DNA of 64,000 nt from Curtobacterium flaccumfaciens. GTDB taxonomy: Bacteria > Actinomycetota > Actinomycetes > Actinomycetales > Microbacteriaceae. The stretch covers positions 310,001 through 374,000 of the forward strand of contig NZ_SNVW01000002.1 in NCBI RefSeq assembly GCF_004361695.1, given 5' to 3'. Below are positions 50,503 through 58,943 of this stretch, in pieces. Every line of letters starts with the position of its first letter. The first letter of the stretch is position 1. The translations under genes were made by a program, and so were the position numbers. The notes beneath the pieces were generated by a model. It searched no databases. It was not told where the DNA came from and saw nothing but the letters and a program-made list of their open reading frames with translations.

Positions 50503-50705
50503 CGCGGCCGGGTCGCCGGTCTTCGGTCGCCGGCGGCCGGCGGCCGGCGGCCGGCGGCCGTCGCCGGTCCCCGGTCGCCGGTCGAGATCGCACTCCGGCG
50601 CGCATCCGCCGGACGCTCGCCGGCGTGAGATCGCACTCCGGCGCGGGTCCGTCTCGTGGCCGGCCGCCGAAGTGCGATCTCAGCCCCGGTGGTCGACGCG
50701 ACCGC
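50503..50705. repeat. Intergenic repeats and long-arm hairpin
   Basis: A GGCCGGC run (50522-50560) is followed by GAGATCGCACTCCGGCGCG at 50584-50602 and again at 50627-50645, and by its inverse CGCCGAAGTGCGATCTC at 50665-50681. The second and third form a hairpin (50626-50682) with 18-base arms and one mismatch. The whole gap 50503-50907 has no gene. Confidence 0.7.
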
Positions 50706-50750
50706 CTGGAGGCGCGGTGCCCGTCCGCGGGACCGGCACCGCGCCTCCAG
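50706..50750. terminator. Palindromic bidirectional terminator (CTGGAGGCGCGG family)
   Basis: CTGGAGGCGCGGTGCC (50706-50721) and GGCACCGCGCCTCCAG (50735-50750) pair perfectly around a 13-base loop that can add GTCC/GGAC pairs. It sits between convergent metI and the EEP-family gene. Confidence 0.75.
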
Positions 50751-50907
50751 TGCGGAGCCGGCCGGGCGCGGGGCGCTCCCCGAGCGGGCCCGATTCGTCA
50801 CGCTCGGCGTGCGCGAGCCGCGCGTCGCGCCTGCTCAGCGGGCAACGCGCGGCGCGTTGCACCCGCTCGGCGCCCGGCGGGCCCGCTCGCCGGGCGGGCG
50901 CGGCGGG

Positions 50908-51684
50908 TCAGGCGGCCGGGGACTCGACCGTGGCGACGGTGCCGGTCGCGCCGTCGTGCTCGTAGTGTGCCCGCACCAGGATCGGCCGGTGGTCGGAGAT
51001 GCCGGCCGGCAGGGTCTCGACGCCGGCGATGTGCAGGCCGACGCTCGTGGCGAAGTCGAAGTGCCCGGTGAACTTCCGGTAGCGCAGGTACGTCGGCTGG
51101 TCGGAGAGCGACAGCGCGAAGCCGTGCTGCTCGATCTTCCGGCGCAGGTTGGTCTGGAACCACGGGTAGTTGAAGTCGCCGACCATGATCGCCGGGGCTT
51201 CCTTCGAGAGCTCGCGGAGGAACTGGTGCGCGGCCTCGATCTGCTTGCGGCGCAGGGAGTTCGTGGCGGTCAGCGGCGAGGCGTGGAAGGACGCGACGAT
51301 GACCTCGGCGTCGGCCTCGGTGTCGCGCAGGTGCATCGCGATGAGCCGCTCGTGCGCGGGTGCGAGGACCCGGTCGTGCAGGGACTTCTGCAGCGAGTGG
51401 ATGCTGAAGTCCTGCACCTCGAACCGGTCGTCGCGCTTGTAGATCGCGAGCCCGAGGCGGTTCGCCTTGGTGGAGGCGGCCAGGGACAGCCCGGCGACCG
51501 AGGGGGCGAGGTCGTTGCTGTCGCACTCCTGCACGCAGATGACGTCGGCGTCGGAGGCCTCGGCCAGGGCGGCGAGCTCGCCGTTCGCGGTGTGCTCGCG
51601 GAGGTTGTAGCTGACGACACGCAGCCCGGTCGGTTCCGCTGCCGTCTCGGCTGCGATCGTCCCCTGCTGCTGTGGCGCGGCCAT
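50908..51684 (-). CDS. Endonuclease/exonuclease/phosphatase-family protein
   Basis: A 258-residue metal-dependent phosphoesterase of the EEP superfamily. Motifs: RVVSYNLREH (Asn), VICVQECD (Glu), ASFHASPL (His), MVGDFNYPW (Asp/Asn) and GISDHRPILV (Asp/His). No signal peptide is visible, so it is probably cytoplasmic. Substrate could be DNA, RNA or a phosphoester; not resolvable. AGGAAGG precedes ATG 51684. A GCAAACGATTGC dyad (51745-51756) upstream may be an operator. Confidence 0.88.
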   Translation of the reverse strand: MAAPQQQGTIAAETAAEPTGLRVVSYNLREHTANGELAALAEASDADVICVQECDSNDLAPSVAGLSLAASTKANRLGLAIYKRDDRFEVQDFSIHSLQKSLHDRVLAPAHERLIAMHLRDTEADAEVIVASFHASPLTATNSLRRKQIEAAHQFLRELSKEAPAIMVGDFNYPWFQTNLRRKIEQHGFALSLSDQPTYLRYRKFTGHFDFATSVGLHIAGVETLPAGISDHRPILVRAHYEHDGATGTVATVESPAA

Positions 51685-51816
51685 GCTGCCTTCCTGTTCC
51701 GGGTGTTTCCGGTCACCCTGCCGCGGTCACCGTACTCGGCGATCGCAAACGATTGCTGAGACTGTAGCGCGGGCCGGGTTTCGTGCGTGTGACCGTGCGG
51801 AGAACGGCTGCACGTG

Positions 51817-53220
51817 TCAGGCGCGGACCCGTCGAGCGGGGCGGACCGTCTCCCCCGCGGTGCGGCTCATCAGCAGTCCTTCGACGCACGCCACGACGAG
51901 CAGGACGGCGATCACCCAGAAGGCGGCGTCGTACGGACCGGTCCCGCCGAGCCCCGCGGCGGCACGGATCACGACGGCGGCGACGGCGACGCCGAACCCG
52001 GCCGCGGTCTGCTGGAGCGTCGACGACAGGGTGTTCGCCGGGGTCATGTCCGCCTGCTCGACGTCGGCGAAGGCGATGGTGTTGTACGCCGTGAAGCCGA
52101 CCGACCGCGCGGCGCCGCTCACCACGAGCAGCACGGCGAGGAGCCAGAACGGGGTGTCCTCGGTCATGAACACCATCGCCACCACGCTGAGGGCCGCCAC
52201 CGCACTCGACACGACGATCACCGGCCGGTACCCGAACCAGCGGAGGAACGGCGTCGTCATCGGCTTGATGCCGAGGTTGCCGACGAAGACCCAGAGGACG
52301 GCGGACCCGGCGAGCACCGCGCTCCAGCCCCAGGCGTCCTGGAACAGCAGGGGCAGGACGAACGGCACGGCCGACACGGCCAGGCGGAACAGGCTGCCGC
52401 CGGCGTGGGACACCCGGAACGTCTCGAGCCGGAAGGAGTCGAGCCCCATGATCGGGTGCGGGGCCCGGCGGAAGTGCCACACGGCGAGCCAGCAGCACAC
52501 GGCGCCGACGATCCCGGACAGCACGACCGCGAGCACCGGCACCGTGTCGAGGGCGAGCAGCGACGCCATCACGACGAGCGACCCGAGGCCGAAGCACGCC
52601 AGGAGCGATCCGAACCAGTCGAACGGCACGCGCTCGGCCGCCCGCTCCTGCGGCACGAGCACGAGGGCCGCGACGAAGGCGATGATCCCGAGCGGGATGT
52701 TGATGAGGAAGATCCAGTGCCACGACAGGGTGTCGACGAGCACACCGCCGACGAAGGGCGCGATGATCGGCGCAGCCAGGGCCGGCCAGGTCAGGATCGC
52801 GATGGCGGTGACGAGCTGCTCGCGGCCCGCGCTCCGGAGCACGACCAGCCGGCCGACGGGGACCATCAGCGCCCCACCGAGGCCCTGGACGATCCGCCAG
52901 AGCGTCAGGTCGACGAGCCCGGTCGAGAGCGCGCACAGCGCCGATGCGATCGTGAACAGCGCGATCGCGCCGGTGAACACCGTGCGGGAGCCGATGCGGT
53001 CGGTGAGCCAGCCGCTGACCGGGATGAACACGGCGAGCGTCACGAGGTACGCGGTGATCGCGACGCCGACGGCCGCGGAGTCGACCCCGAGGTCGCGGCC
53101 CATCGCCGGGGCCGCGGTGGCCAGGATCGTGCCGTCCAGGAGCTCCATGAAGAAGGTCCCGGCGACGAGCACCGCCACCGCCGTGCTCCCCCGTCGTCGT
53201 GTCGTCGTCATCGTCGCCAT
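51817..53220 (-). CDS. DHA2-family MFS efflux pump
   Basis: A 467-residue transporter. Helix 1 reads STAVAVLVAGTFFMELLDGTILATAAPAMGRDL (DHA2 motif D1 with Asp), motif A SGWLTDRIGSRTVF, motif C AAPIIAPFVGG. GGAG is six bases before ATG 53220. It is divergent from the D-amino-acid deaminase gene across a 178-base gap with three phased repeats, so the IclR regulator of that cluster might control it too. Whether it exports a drug or a pathway metabolite is unknown. Confidence 0.9.
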   Translation of the reverse strand: MATMTTTRRRGSTAVAVLVAGTFFMELLDGTILATAAPAMGRDLGVDSAAVGVAITAYLVTLAVFIPVSGWLTDRIGSRTVFTGAIALFTIASALCALSTGLVDLTLWRIVQGLGGALMVPVGRLVVLRSAGREQLVTAIAILTWPALAAPIIAPFVGGVLVDTLSWHWIFLINIPLGIIAFVAALVLVPQERAAERVPFDWFGSLLACFGLGSLVVMASLLALDTVPVLAVVLSGIVGAVCCWLAVWHFRRAPHPIMGLDSFRLETFRVSHAGGSLFRLAVSAVPFVLPLLFQDAWGWSAVLAGSAVLWVFVGNLGIKPMTTPFLRWFGYRPVIVVSSAVAALSVVAMVFMTEDTPFWLLAVLLVVSGAARSVGFTAYNTIAFADVEQADMTPANTLSSTLQQTAAGFGVAVAAVVIRAAAGLGGTGPYDAAFWVIAVLLVVACVEGLLMSRTAGETVRPARRVRA

Positions 53221-53254
53221 GTCGTCTCCGATGCTATGCCCGCGGCGGCGCCCG

Positions 53255-53321
53255 CCGGTCGGCTTCCGCATCCCCACCGGTCGGCTTCCGCATCCCCGCC
53301 GGCGACTTCTGCATTGCAGAA
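53255..53321. promoter_or_regulatory. Three 22-base-phased boxes ending in a perfect dyad, candidate IclR operator
   Basis: CCGGTCGGCTTCCGCATCCC begins at 53255 and 53277; a third, diverged copy starts at 53299 and contains the perfect 15-base dyad TTCTGCATTGCAGAA (53307-53321). The 22-base period places all three boxes on one DNA face. The array lies between the divergent efflux pump and the catabolic cluster whose second gene is an IclR regulator. Confidence 0.55.
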
Positions 53322-53398
53322 TGAGGGAGACGACGACGTTGCTCCGCCGCTCTCGGCTCGGGGAACGTGGGACCGCACACGACGCACCAGGAGGCTCG

Positions 53399-54709
53399 AT
53401 GACGACCACACCCGTCCCCGGCACGGTCACGGCCAAGGGCGCTCCGGACCCGGCCGCACCGTCCACGCGGCACGTCCTCGACCACGCGTACCTGCCCGTG
53501 ATGACGCTGCGCGAGTCCGCACTGGCGAACAACACCGCGGTCATGCAGTCCTACGTCGAGCGGCACGGGCTGCTGTTCGCGCCGCACATGAAGACCCACA
53601 TGGCACCGGCCCTCGCAGCGCGCCAGGTCGCCGCGGGCGCATGGGGCGTCACCGTCGCGTCCGTCCAGCAGGCGATGGTCGCGTGGGAGCACGGCGTGCA
53701 CCGGATCCTGGTCGCGAACGAGGTCCTCGACCCGACCGGCCTCGCGTGGCTCGCATCACGACGGGCGGCCGACCCGGAGGCCGACGTCCTCTGCTACGTC
53801 GACTCACCGGCCGGCGTCGCGGCGGGACGGGCTGCGCAGGCCGCGGTCGACGGCACGCTGCACGTGCTGGTCGAGGTCGGCTTCCCCGGTGGTCGCACCG
53901 GCGTCCGCACGGCCGCCGCGGCACGCGACCTCGCGCAACTCGCCCACGACGGCGGTCTCGCGCTCCGCGGGGTCTCCGGGTACGAGGGCGGCCTGCCCGG
54001 GGTCGACGCGGCCCGCGCCTACGTCGAGGGCGTCCTCGACGTCGCGGTCGCCGTCCGTCCGCTCGTCGACGGGCCGCGCGCCCTGCTCAGCATGGGCGGC
54101 AGCGCCTGGTTCGACGGCGTCGTCGACGCGGTCGCCGCGCGCCCGGACGACCTCGACGTCCTGCTGCGCTCCGGCGCGTACCTCACCCACGACGACGGCT
54201 TCTACGCCGAACGCACGCCCTTCGGTCGCCACCCGGACGAGGGCGCGCTCGTCCCCGCCATCGAGGTCTGGGGCCGGGTCACGTCCTGCCCGGAACCCGG
54301 GCTCGCCCTGGTCGCGGTCGGCAAGCGCGACATCTCCTTCGACGAGGGACTCCCGGTGGTGCGCGGGGTCCGGCCTGGAGGCGCGGCCGACGTCGCGCAG
54401 GTCGTCCCGCCACCAGGGGCGGTCATCGTCACCCGCCTCGACGACCAGCACTGTTACCTCGCGCTGGCGGACGGGGCCGCCGAGGCCGACGGGGCCGACG
54501 AGGCCGACGGGGCCGACGAGGCCGACGGGGCCGACGAGGCCGACGGGGCCGACGGGGTCGCCGAGGGCGACGGGTGGGGCGGGCTGACGCCCGGCGACGT
54601 CGTCGTGTTCGGCATCTCGCACCCGTGCACGGTCTTCGACAAGTGGCGGCAGGTGGTCGTCCTCGACGACGACGACACCGTCCTCGACACGATCGCGACG
54701 TGGTTCTGA
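53399..54709 (+). CDS. PLP-dependent D-amino-acid deaminase / D-threonine aldolase-like; proposed D-glucosaminate deaminase
   Basis: A 436-residue fold-type III (alanine racemase-like) PLP enzyme of the D-threonine aldolase/D-serine dehydratase group. The PLP lysine is in LFAPHMKTHMAPALAARQ; GYEGGLPG and LSMGGSAWFDGV follow, and the C-terminal domain has the His-Cys metal pair in FGISHPCTVFDKW. Between ALADGAA and GLTPGDVVVFG lies a repeat EADGAD x4 encoded by an 18-base tandem repeat (about 54475-54555), probably a surface loop. AGGAGG precedes ATG 53399. Context (KDG kinase, KDPG aldolase, D-aminoacyl deacylase) suggests it deaminates D-glucosaminate to 2-keto-3-deoxygluconate; this is inference. 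Confidence 0.85.
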   Translation: MTTTPVPGTVTAKGAPDPAAPSTRHVLDHAYLPVMTLRESALANNTAVMQSYVERHGLLFAPHMKTHMAPALAARQVAAGAWGVTVASVQQAMVAWEHGVHRILVANEVLDPTGLAWLASRRAADPEADVLCYVDSPAGVAAGRAAQAAVDGTLHVLVEVGFPGGRTGVRTAAAARDLAQLAHDGGLALRGVSGYEGGLPGVDAARAYVEGVLDVAVAVRPLVDGPRALLSMGGSAWFDGVVDAVAARPDDLDVLLRSGAYLTHDDGFYAERTPFGRHPDEGALVPAIEVWGRVTSCPEPGLALVAVGKRDISFDEGLPVVRGVRPGGAADVAQVVPPPGAVIVTRLDDQHCYLALADGAAEADGADEADGADEADGADEADGADGVAEGDGWGGLTPGDVVVFGISHPCTVFDKWRQVVVLDDDDTVLDTIATWF

Positions 54710-55551
54710 TGCGTGCGACGACACCGGTCGTGTCCGCCGACGACGACGCCCCGGCGCGCAACGCCGCGCTCTCCCTCCGCCGCGGTCTGCGCCTGCTCGA
54801 CTGCATCGCGGACCGGACGCGGAACGGCGAGTCCTCGGTGTCCCTCACCACGCTCGCCGACGAACTCGGCACCTCGAAGTCGACCGTCCTGCGGCTGACG
54901 GCGCCGATGCTCGAGAACGACCTGCTCCGCCGCACCGCCGACGCGGGCTTCACGCTCGGCCTCGGGGCCCTGCTGCTCGGGCAGAGCTACCTCGAGGGCA
55001 TCGACCTCCGGTCCGCCGCCGCACCGTTCCTCCGCCGCACCGCGGAGCAGACCGGGCTGACGTGCCACCTCGTCGTGCCGGACGGCACCGACATCGTCTA
55101 CGTCGACAAGGTCGAGACCCGCGGCACCGTGCGGATGGGCTCCCGGATCGGCAACCGCCTGCCGATGCGCAACACCGCGTCGGGCAAGGCGATGGTGGCG
55201 TTCGGCGAACCGGAGCTGCTCGCCCGCGTGCTGGCCGAACCGGCCACGGCGATGACCGACCACTCGATCGTCGACGACGACCGGTGGCGTGTCGAGATCG
55301 ACCGGACGCACGGCCGCGGGTACGGCATCGACGACCGCGAGAACGAGCCCGACATCCGCTGCGTGGCCGCTCCCGTGCTCGACCACGCGAACCAGGTCGT
55401 CGGGGCGATGAGCATCTCCGGACTCGCCTCCCGCTTCCCCGCGGCGGCCGTCCGCGAGCTCGGCGACGGGGTCGTCCGGACCGCGCTCGAGATCTCGGTC
55501 GCGCTCGGCTCGTCGTCCGCCCAGCTCGCCCTGTCGAAGGGGACCCGGTGA
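54709..55551 (+). CDS. IclR-family transcriptional regulator
   Basis: A 280-residue regulator with an N-terminal winged HTH (SLRRGLRLLDCIADR...VSLTTLADELGTSKSTVLRLTAPMLENDLLRR) and a C-terminal GAF-like effector domain (DIVYVDKVETRGTVRMGSRIGNRLPMRNTASGKAMVAF...GAMSISGLASRFP). Its ATG shares a base with the deaminase stop (TGATG), so it is coupled to the pathway it probably controls. The phased repeats at 53255-53321 are the best operator candidate; the effector may be KDG or the amino sugar acid. Confidence 0.93.
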   Translation: MRATTPVVSADDDAPARNAALSLRRGLRLLDCIADRTRNGESSVSLTTLADELGTSKSTVLRLTAPMLENDLLRRTADAGFTLGLGALLLGQSYLEGIDLRSAAAPFLRRTAEQTGLTCHLVVPDGTDIVYVDKVETRGTVRMGSRIGNRLPMRNTASGKAMVAFGEPELLARVLAEPATAMTDHSIVDDDRWRVEIDRTHGRGYGIDDRENEPDIRCVAAPVLDHANQVVGAMSISGLASRFPAAAVRELGDGVVRTALEISVALGSSSAQLALSKGTR

Positions 55552-56525
55552 CCGGCCGGGTGCTCACCTTCGGTGAGACGATGCTGCTCCTCACGGGGCG
55601 CGACGTCGGAGCCGTCCCGGACCTCGAGCACATGCGCGTCGACACCGGGGGCGCCGAGAGCAACGTCGCGATCGGACTCGTCCGCGCCGGCGTGCCGACG
55701 ACGTGGATCGGCCGCGTCGGCACCGACCCCGCCGGGGACCGCGTCACGCGGGACGTCAGTGGTGAGGGCGTCGACGTCGTCGCCGTGCCGGACCCCGACC
55801 ACTCGACCGGCATCATGATGAAGGAGCGCTTGGCCGACGGCCGGACGCGGGTGACCTACCACCGGCGGGGATCGGCGGGTTCCGCGCTCCGCGCCGACGA
55901 CCTGCCCGTGAGTGCGGTCGAGCGCGCGACGCTCCTGCACGTCACCGGCATCACCCTCGCGCTCTCCGACTCGGCGCGCGACGCCGTCGAGGCCGCGATC
56001 GAGCGGGCCGACGTCGCGGGCGTGCCGGTCTCGTTCGACGTGAACCACCGTCCGAAGCTCATCGACGCCGACACCGCACGCGAGCGCTACCGGACCGCCG
56101 CCGCGCACTCGTCGGTGGTGTTCGCCGGCGACGACGAAGCACGCCTGGTGCTCGGACTCGCCGACGACGAGGGTGACGACGAGACGCTGGCGCACGAACT
56201 CGCCGCACTCGGCCGCGGTCGGGCCGTGGTGAAGCTCGGGTCGCGCGGCGCGGTGGCGTCGATCGACGGACGCTTCCTGCGGCGATCCGCGACCCCGGTG
56301 CGCGTCGTCGACCCGGTCGGAGCGGGAGACGCCTTCGTCGCGGGGTGGCTCGCAGCGACGCTGTCCGGTGCGACCCCGGACGAAGCACTCGACCGCGCCG
56401 CGGACGCCGGAGCCCTCGCCTGCACCGTCGAGAGCGACTGGCGGCGGCCCGACCCCGCCGCCCTGCACGACCCCACCATCCCCTCGGACGTCGACCACGC
56501 CGTCCACGACCGCGTCGACCGCTGA
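55548..56525 (+). CDS. kdgK: 2-keto-3-deoxygluconate kinase-like PfkB kinase
   Basis: A 325-residue PfkB kinase. The opening VLTFGETMLLLTGRDVGAVPDLEHMRVDTGGAESNVAIGLVRAGV is typical of KDG kinases, as are FDVNHRPKLI and the ATP/catalytic signature VDPVGAGDAFVAGW. Product would be 2-keto-3-deoxy-6-phosphogluconate. GTG 55548 overlaps the iclR stop as GTGA. The next gene encodes the matching aldolase, supporting the assignment over other sugar kinases. Confidence 0.88.
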   Translation: MTGRVLTFGETMLLLTGRDVGAVPDLEHMRVDTGGAESNVAIGLVRAGVPTTWIGRVGTDPAGDRVTRDVSGEGVDVVAVPDPDHSTGIMMKERLADGRTRVTYHRRGSAGSALRADDLPVSAVERATLLHVTGITLALSDSARDAVEAAIERADVAGVPVSFDVNHRPKLIDADTARERYRTAAAHSSVVFAGDDEARLVLGLADDEGDDETLAHELAALGRGRAVVKLGSRGAVASIDGRFLRRSATPVRVVDPVGAGDAFVAGWLAATLSGATPDEALDRAADAGALACTVESDWRRPDPAALHDPTIPSDVDHAVHDRVDR

Positions 56526-56615
56526 CCCGCGACCGCACCGCACCGCACCGCGACCAACCGCCACGCACCGCACCGCGATCCACCGCCACGTCCGCCGAGC
56601 ACGAGGAACGAGCAC

Positions 56616-57302
56616 ATGACGAACACCAGCAGCGCCAACACCGCGAGCAACGACACCGCGGCGGCGGCAGGGGCGTCGCCCGCCCGACACCGGCACGCCG
56701 CCGGGCCCGCGATCGCGATCCTCCGCGGCGGCACCGGCGACCACGTCGAGGACGTCATCGCCACCCTGGTCGAGGCCGGGGTGCGCGCGATCGAGATCAC
56801 CACGAACACGCCACGCTGGCGGGAGGGCATCGCCTGGGCCGCGGAGCGCTACGGCACGTCCGCGTCGATCGGCGTCGGCACCGTGCTCGAACCGCGTCAG
56901 CTCGACGAGGCCGCAGCCGCCGGTGCGGTCTTCGCCGTCAGTCCCCACCTCGACGCGGCCATCGGGGAGCGCGCGCACGAGCGTGGCCTCGGCTGGTACC
57001 CCGGCGCCGCGACGCCGACCGAGATCGTCCGCGCCTGGCAGCTCGGTGCCCGCGCGGTCAAGGTGTTCCCGGCGGCGCCGCTCGGCGGGCCGGGGTTCCT
57101 CAAGCAGGTCCTCGCGCCGCTCGACTTCGTCGACGTGATCCCCACCGGGGGCATCGGCGTCGAGGACGCGGCCGAGTACCTCGCGGCCGGGGCCGTCGCC
57201 GTCGGTCTCGGGTCACCGCTCGTCGGGGACGCCCTGACGAGCGGCGACCTCGACGCCCTCCGGACCCGCGCCGAGCGGCTCGTCGCCGGACTCCCCCGGT
57301 GA
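56616..57302 (+). CDS. eda: KHG/KDPG aldolase
   Basis: A 228-residue class I aldolase cleaving KDPG to pyruvate and glyceraldehyde 3-phosphate. The Glu is in AIEITTNTP, the Schiff-base Lys in GARAVKVFPAAPLGG, and the phosphate loop in VIPTGGIGVEDAAEYLAAGAVAVGLG. An N-terminal 30-residue Asn/Thr/Ala segment precedes the barrel. ATG 56616 follows GAGGAACGAGC. The 90-base gap from kdgK is made of ACCGC-rich short repeats. Confidence 0.95.
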   Translation: MTNTSSANTASNDTAAAAGASPARHRHAAGPAIAILRGGTGDHVEDVIATLVEAGVRAIEITTNTPRWREGIAWAAERYGTSASIGVGTVLEPRQLDEAAAAGAVFAVSPHLDAAIGERAHERGLGWYPGAATPTEIVRAWQLGARAVKVFPAAPLGGPGFLKQVLAPLDFVDVIPTGGIGVEDAAEYLAAGAVAVGLGSPLVGDALTSGDLDALRTRAERLVAGLPR

Positions 57303-58918
57303 CCGACCGGACGCAGCCGATCCTGCTGCGCGGCGGCTCGGTGCTGGCCGACGAGCCGGTGCGTGCGGACGTCCTCGTCGCCGACGGTCGGATCGTGGCC
57401 ATCGGTACCTACCTCGACGCACCGTCCGACACCGCGACGATCGACTGCGGCGAGCGCCTCGTCCTGCCCGGCTTCGTCGACGCTCACTCGCACGCCGGCT
57501 CGCTGGTCTTCGACGAGGGCGTGCAGCTGGCGCTCCTTCGGCAGGGCGTGACCACGATCGTCACCGGGCAGGACGGCGTCGGCCCGGCTCCCGGCGACGG
57601 CTGCTGGGCGAACACGTCCTTCGCCGCGATCGACGGCCCGCACCCGCACCACCACGGCGGCGGGATCGGTGCGCTGCTCGGCACGTACGACGGCACGACG
57701 CCGGTGAACGTCGCGACCCTGGTGCCCGCCGGGACGGTACGACACGAGGTCCTCGGCGAAGACGACCGGACGGCGAGCCCGGCGGAGCTCGACGCCATGC
57801 GGGCCCTGGTACGGCAGGGGCTGTCCGAGGGGGCGGTGGGTCTCGCGACCGGGCTCGACTACGTGCCGGGTCTGTACGCCGACACGGCGGAGCTCACGGC
57901 GCTCTGCACCGAGGTGGCCGCGGCCGACGGGCTCTACGTCTCGCACATGCGCGGCGGGTACGAGGGCAACGCCCGGGCGGGGCTCGACGAGATCGCCGAC
58001 ATCGTCCGGGGCTCCGGGGTCCGGGCGCACGTCTCGCACCTGCACGCCCCGGTCGGACTCGCGATCGACGCGCTCACCGCGCTCGCCGACGACGGCGCCC
58101 CGATGTCCTTCGACGCCTACCCGTACTCGCGCGGGTGCACGATCCTGTCGATGCTGCTCCTGCCGGCCGAGCTGGCACGCCCCGGCACGGACGACCTCGC
58201 CCGGGCGCTGGCCGACGAGGCGGGTCGACGGCGCGTCCGTGCTGCCGTGCTCGAACGGGTGCTCGGTCGGGCGGACCTCGGCACCGGGTGGGCGGAGCAG
58301 ATCACGTTGTCGCACGTGCCCGCCGCGGAGTTCCACGCGCTGCAGGGCCGCACCCTCGACGAGGCAGCGACCGCGACGGGGACGGACCCGGTCGACCTCG
58401 CGCTGGACGTCCTCGTCGACTCGGCGCTGCAGGTCACCGTCGTGATGCGGGTGCCCCGTCCGCGCACGGCCGACGAGCTCGCACCCCTGTTCCGGTTGCC
58501 GGGGCACACGGCGGGGTCGGACGGCATCTTCGTCGGGACCCATCCGCACCCGCGGGCGTACGGCACCTTCGCGCGCTACCTGCAGGAGTACGGCGCGACC
58601 GGCCGCCTCGGCTGGTCGGAGACCGTCCGCCACCTGTCCACCACGAGCGTCGAGCGGTACCGGCTGGGCGACCGCGGCACCGTCCGGCCCGGCGCGATCG
58701 CGGACCTCGCCGTGGTCGATCCTGCTCGGGTCGCCGCACGGTCGTCCTACGAGCACCCGATGCGCCTCGCGGAGGGCGTCGACGACGTCCTGGTGGCCGG
58801 CGTCCCGGTGCTGGCCGACGGCGTCCTGACGCACGCGACCCCCGGTGCCGGACTCCGCCGGGGCGGACTCCACCGAGCCCAGCCGGAGCGAGGCGATCGG
58901 GGCAACGGGGGTCGGTGA
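57299..58918 (+). CDS. N-acyl-D-amino acid deacylase (amidohydrolase); proposed N-acetylglucosaminate deacetylase
   Basis: A 539-residue amidohydrolase of the D-aminoacylase group. Motifs: metal HxH in GFVDAHSHAGSLVF, HMRGGYEGN, HLHAPVG, FDAYPYSRGCT and the Asp in AGSDGIFVGTHPHPRAYGTF. D-aminoacylase normally has a metal Cys in GNCG after GVTT; here the stretch is GVTTIVTGQDGVGPAP, so that Cys is absent and the metal site differs. GTG 57299 overlaps the aldolase stop as GTGA. In this cluster it would free the amino group of an N-acyl amino sugar acid for the deaminase. Confidence 0.88.
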   Translation: MTDRTQPILLRGGSVLADEPVRADVLVADGRIVAIGTYLDAPSDTATIDCGERLVLPGFVDAHSHAGSLVFDEGVQLALLRQGVTTIVTGQDGVGPAPGDGCWANTSFAAIDGPHPHHHGGGIGALLGTYDGTTPVNVATLVPAGTVRHEVLGEDDRTASPAELDAMRALVRQGLSEGAVGLATGLDYVPGLYADTAELTALCTEVAAADGLYVSHMRGGYEGNARAGLDEIADIVRGSGVRAHVSHLHAPVGLAIDALTALADDGAPMSFDAYPYSRGCTILSMLLLPAELARPGTDDLARALADEAGRRRVRAAVLERVLGRADLGTGWAEQITLSHVPAAEFHALQGRTLDEAATATGTDPVDLALDVLVDSALQVTVVMRVPRPRTADELAPLFRLPGHTAGSDGIFVGTHPHPRAYGTFARYLQEYGATGRLGWSETVRHLSTTSVERYRLGDRGTVRPGAIADLAVVDPARVAARSSYEHPMRLAEGVDDVLVAGVPVLADGVLTHATPGAGLRRGGLHRAQPERGDRGNGGR

Positions 58919-58943
58919 GGCTTCACTCAGCCAGCCGCGACGG

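Noticed and set aside
51814-54708. Plus-strand frame running through the efflux pump and deaminase genes upstream of iclR
   Set aside because: Shadow of the real genes; only the part from ATG 54709 (IclR) has domain content.
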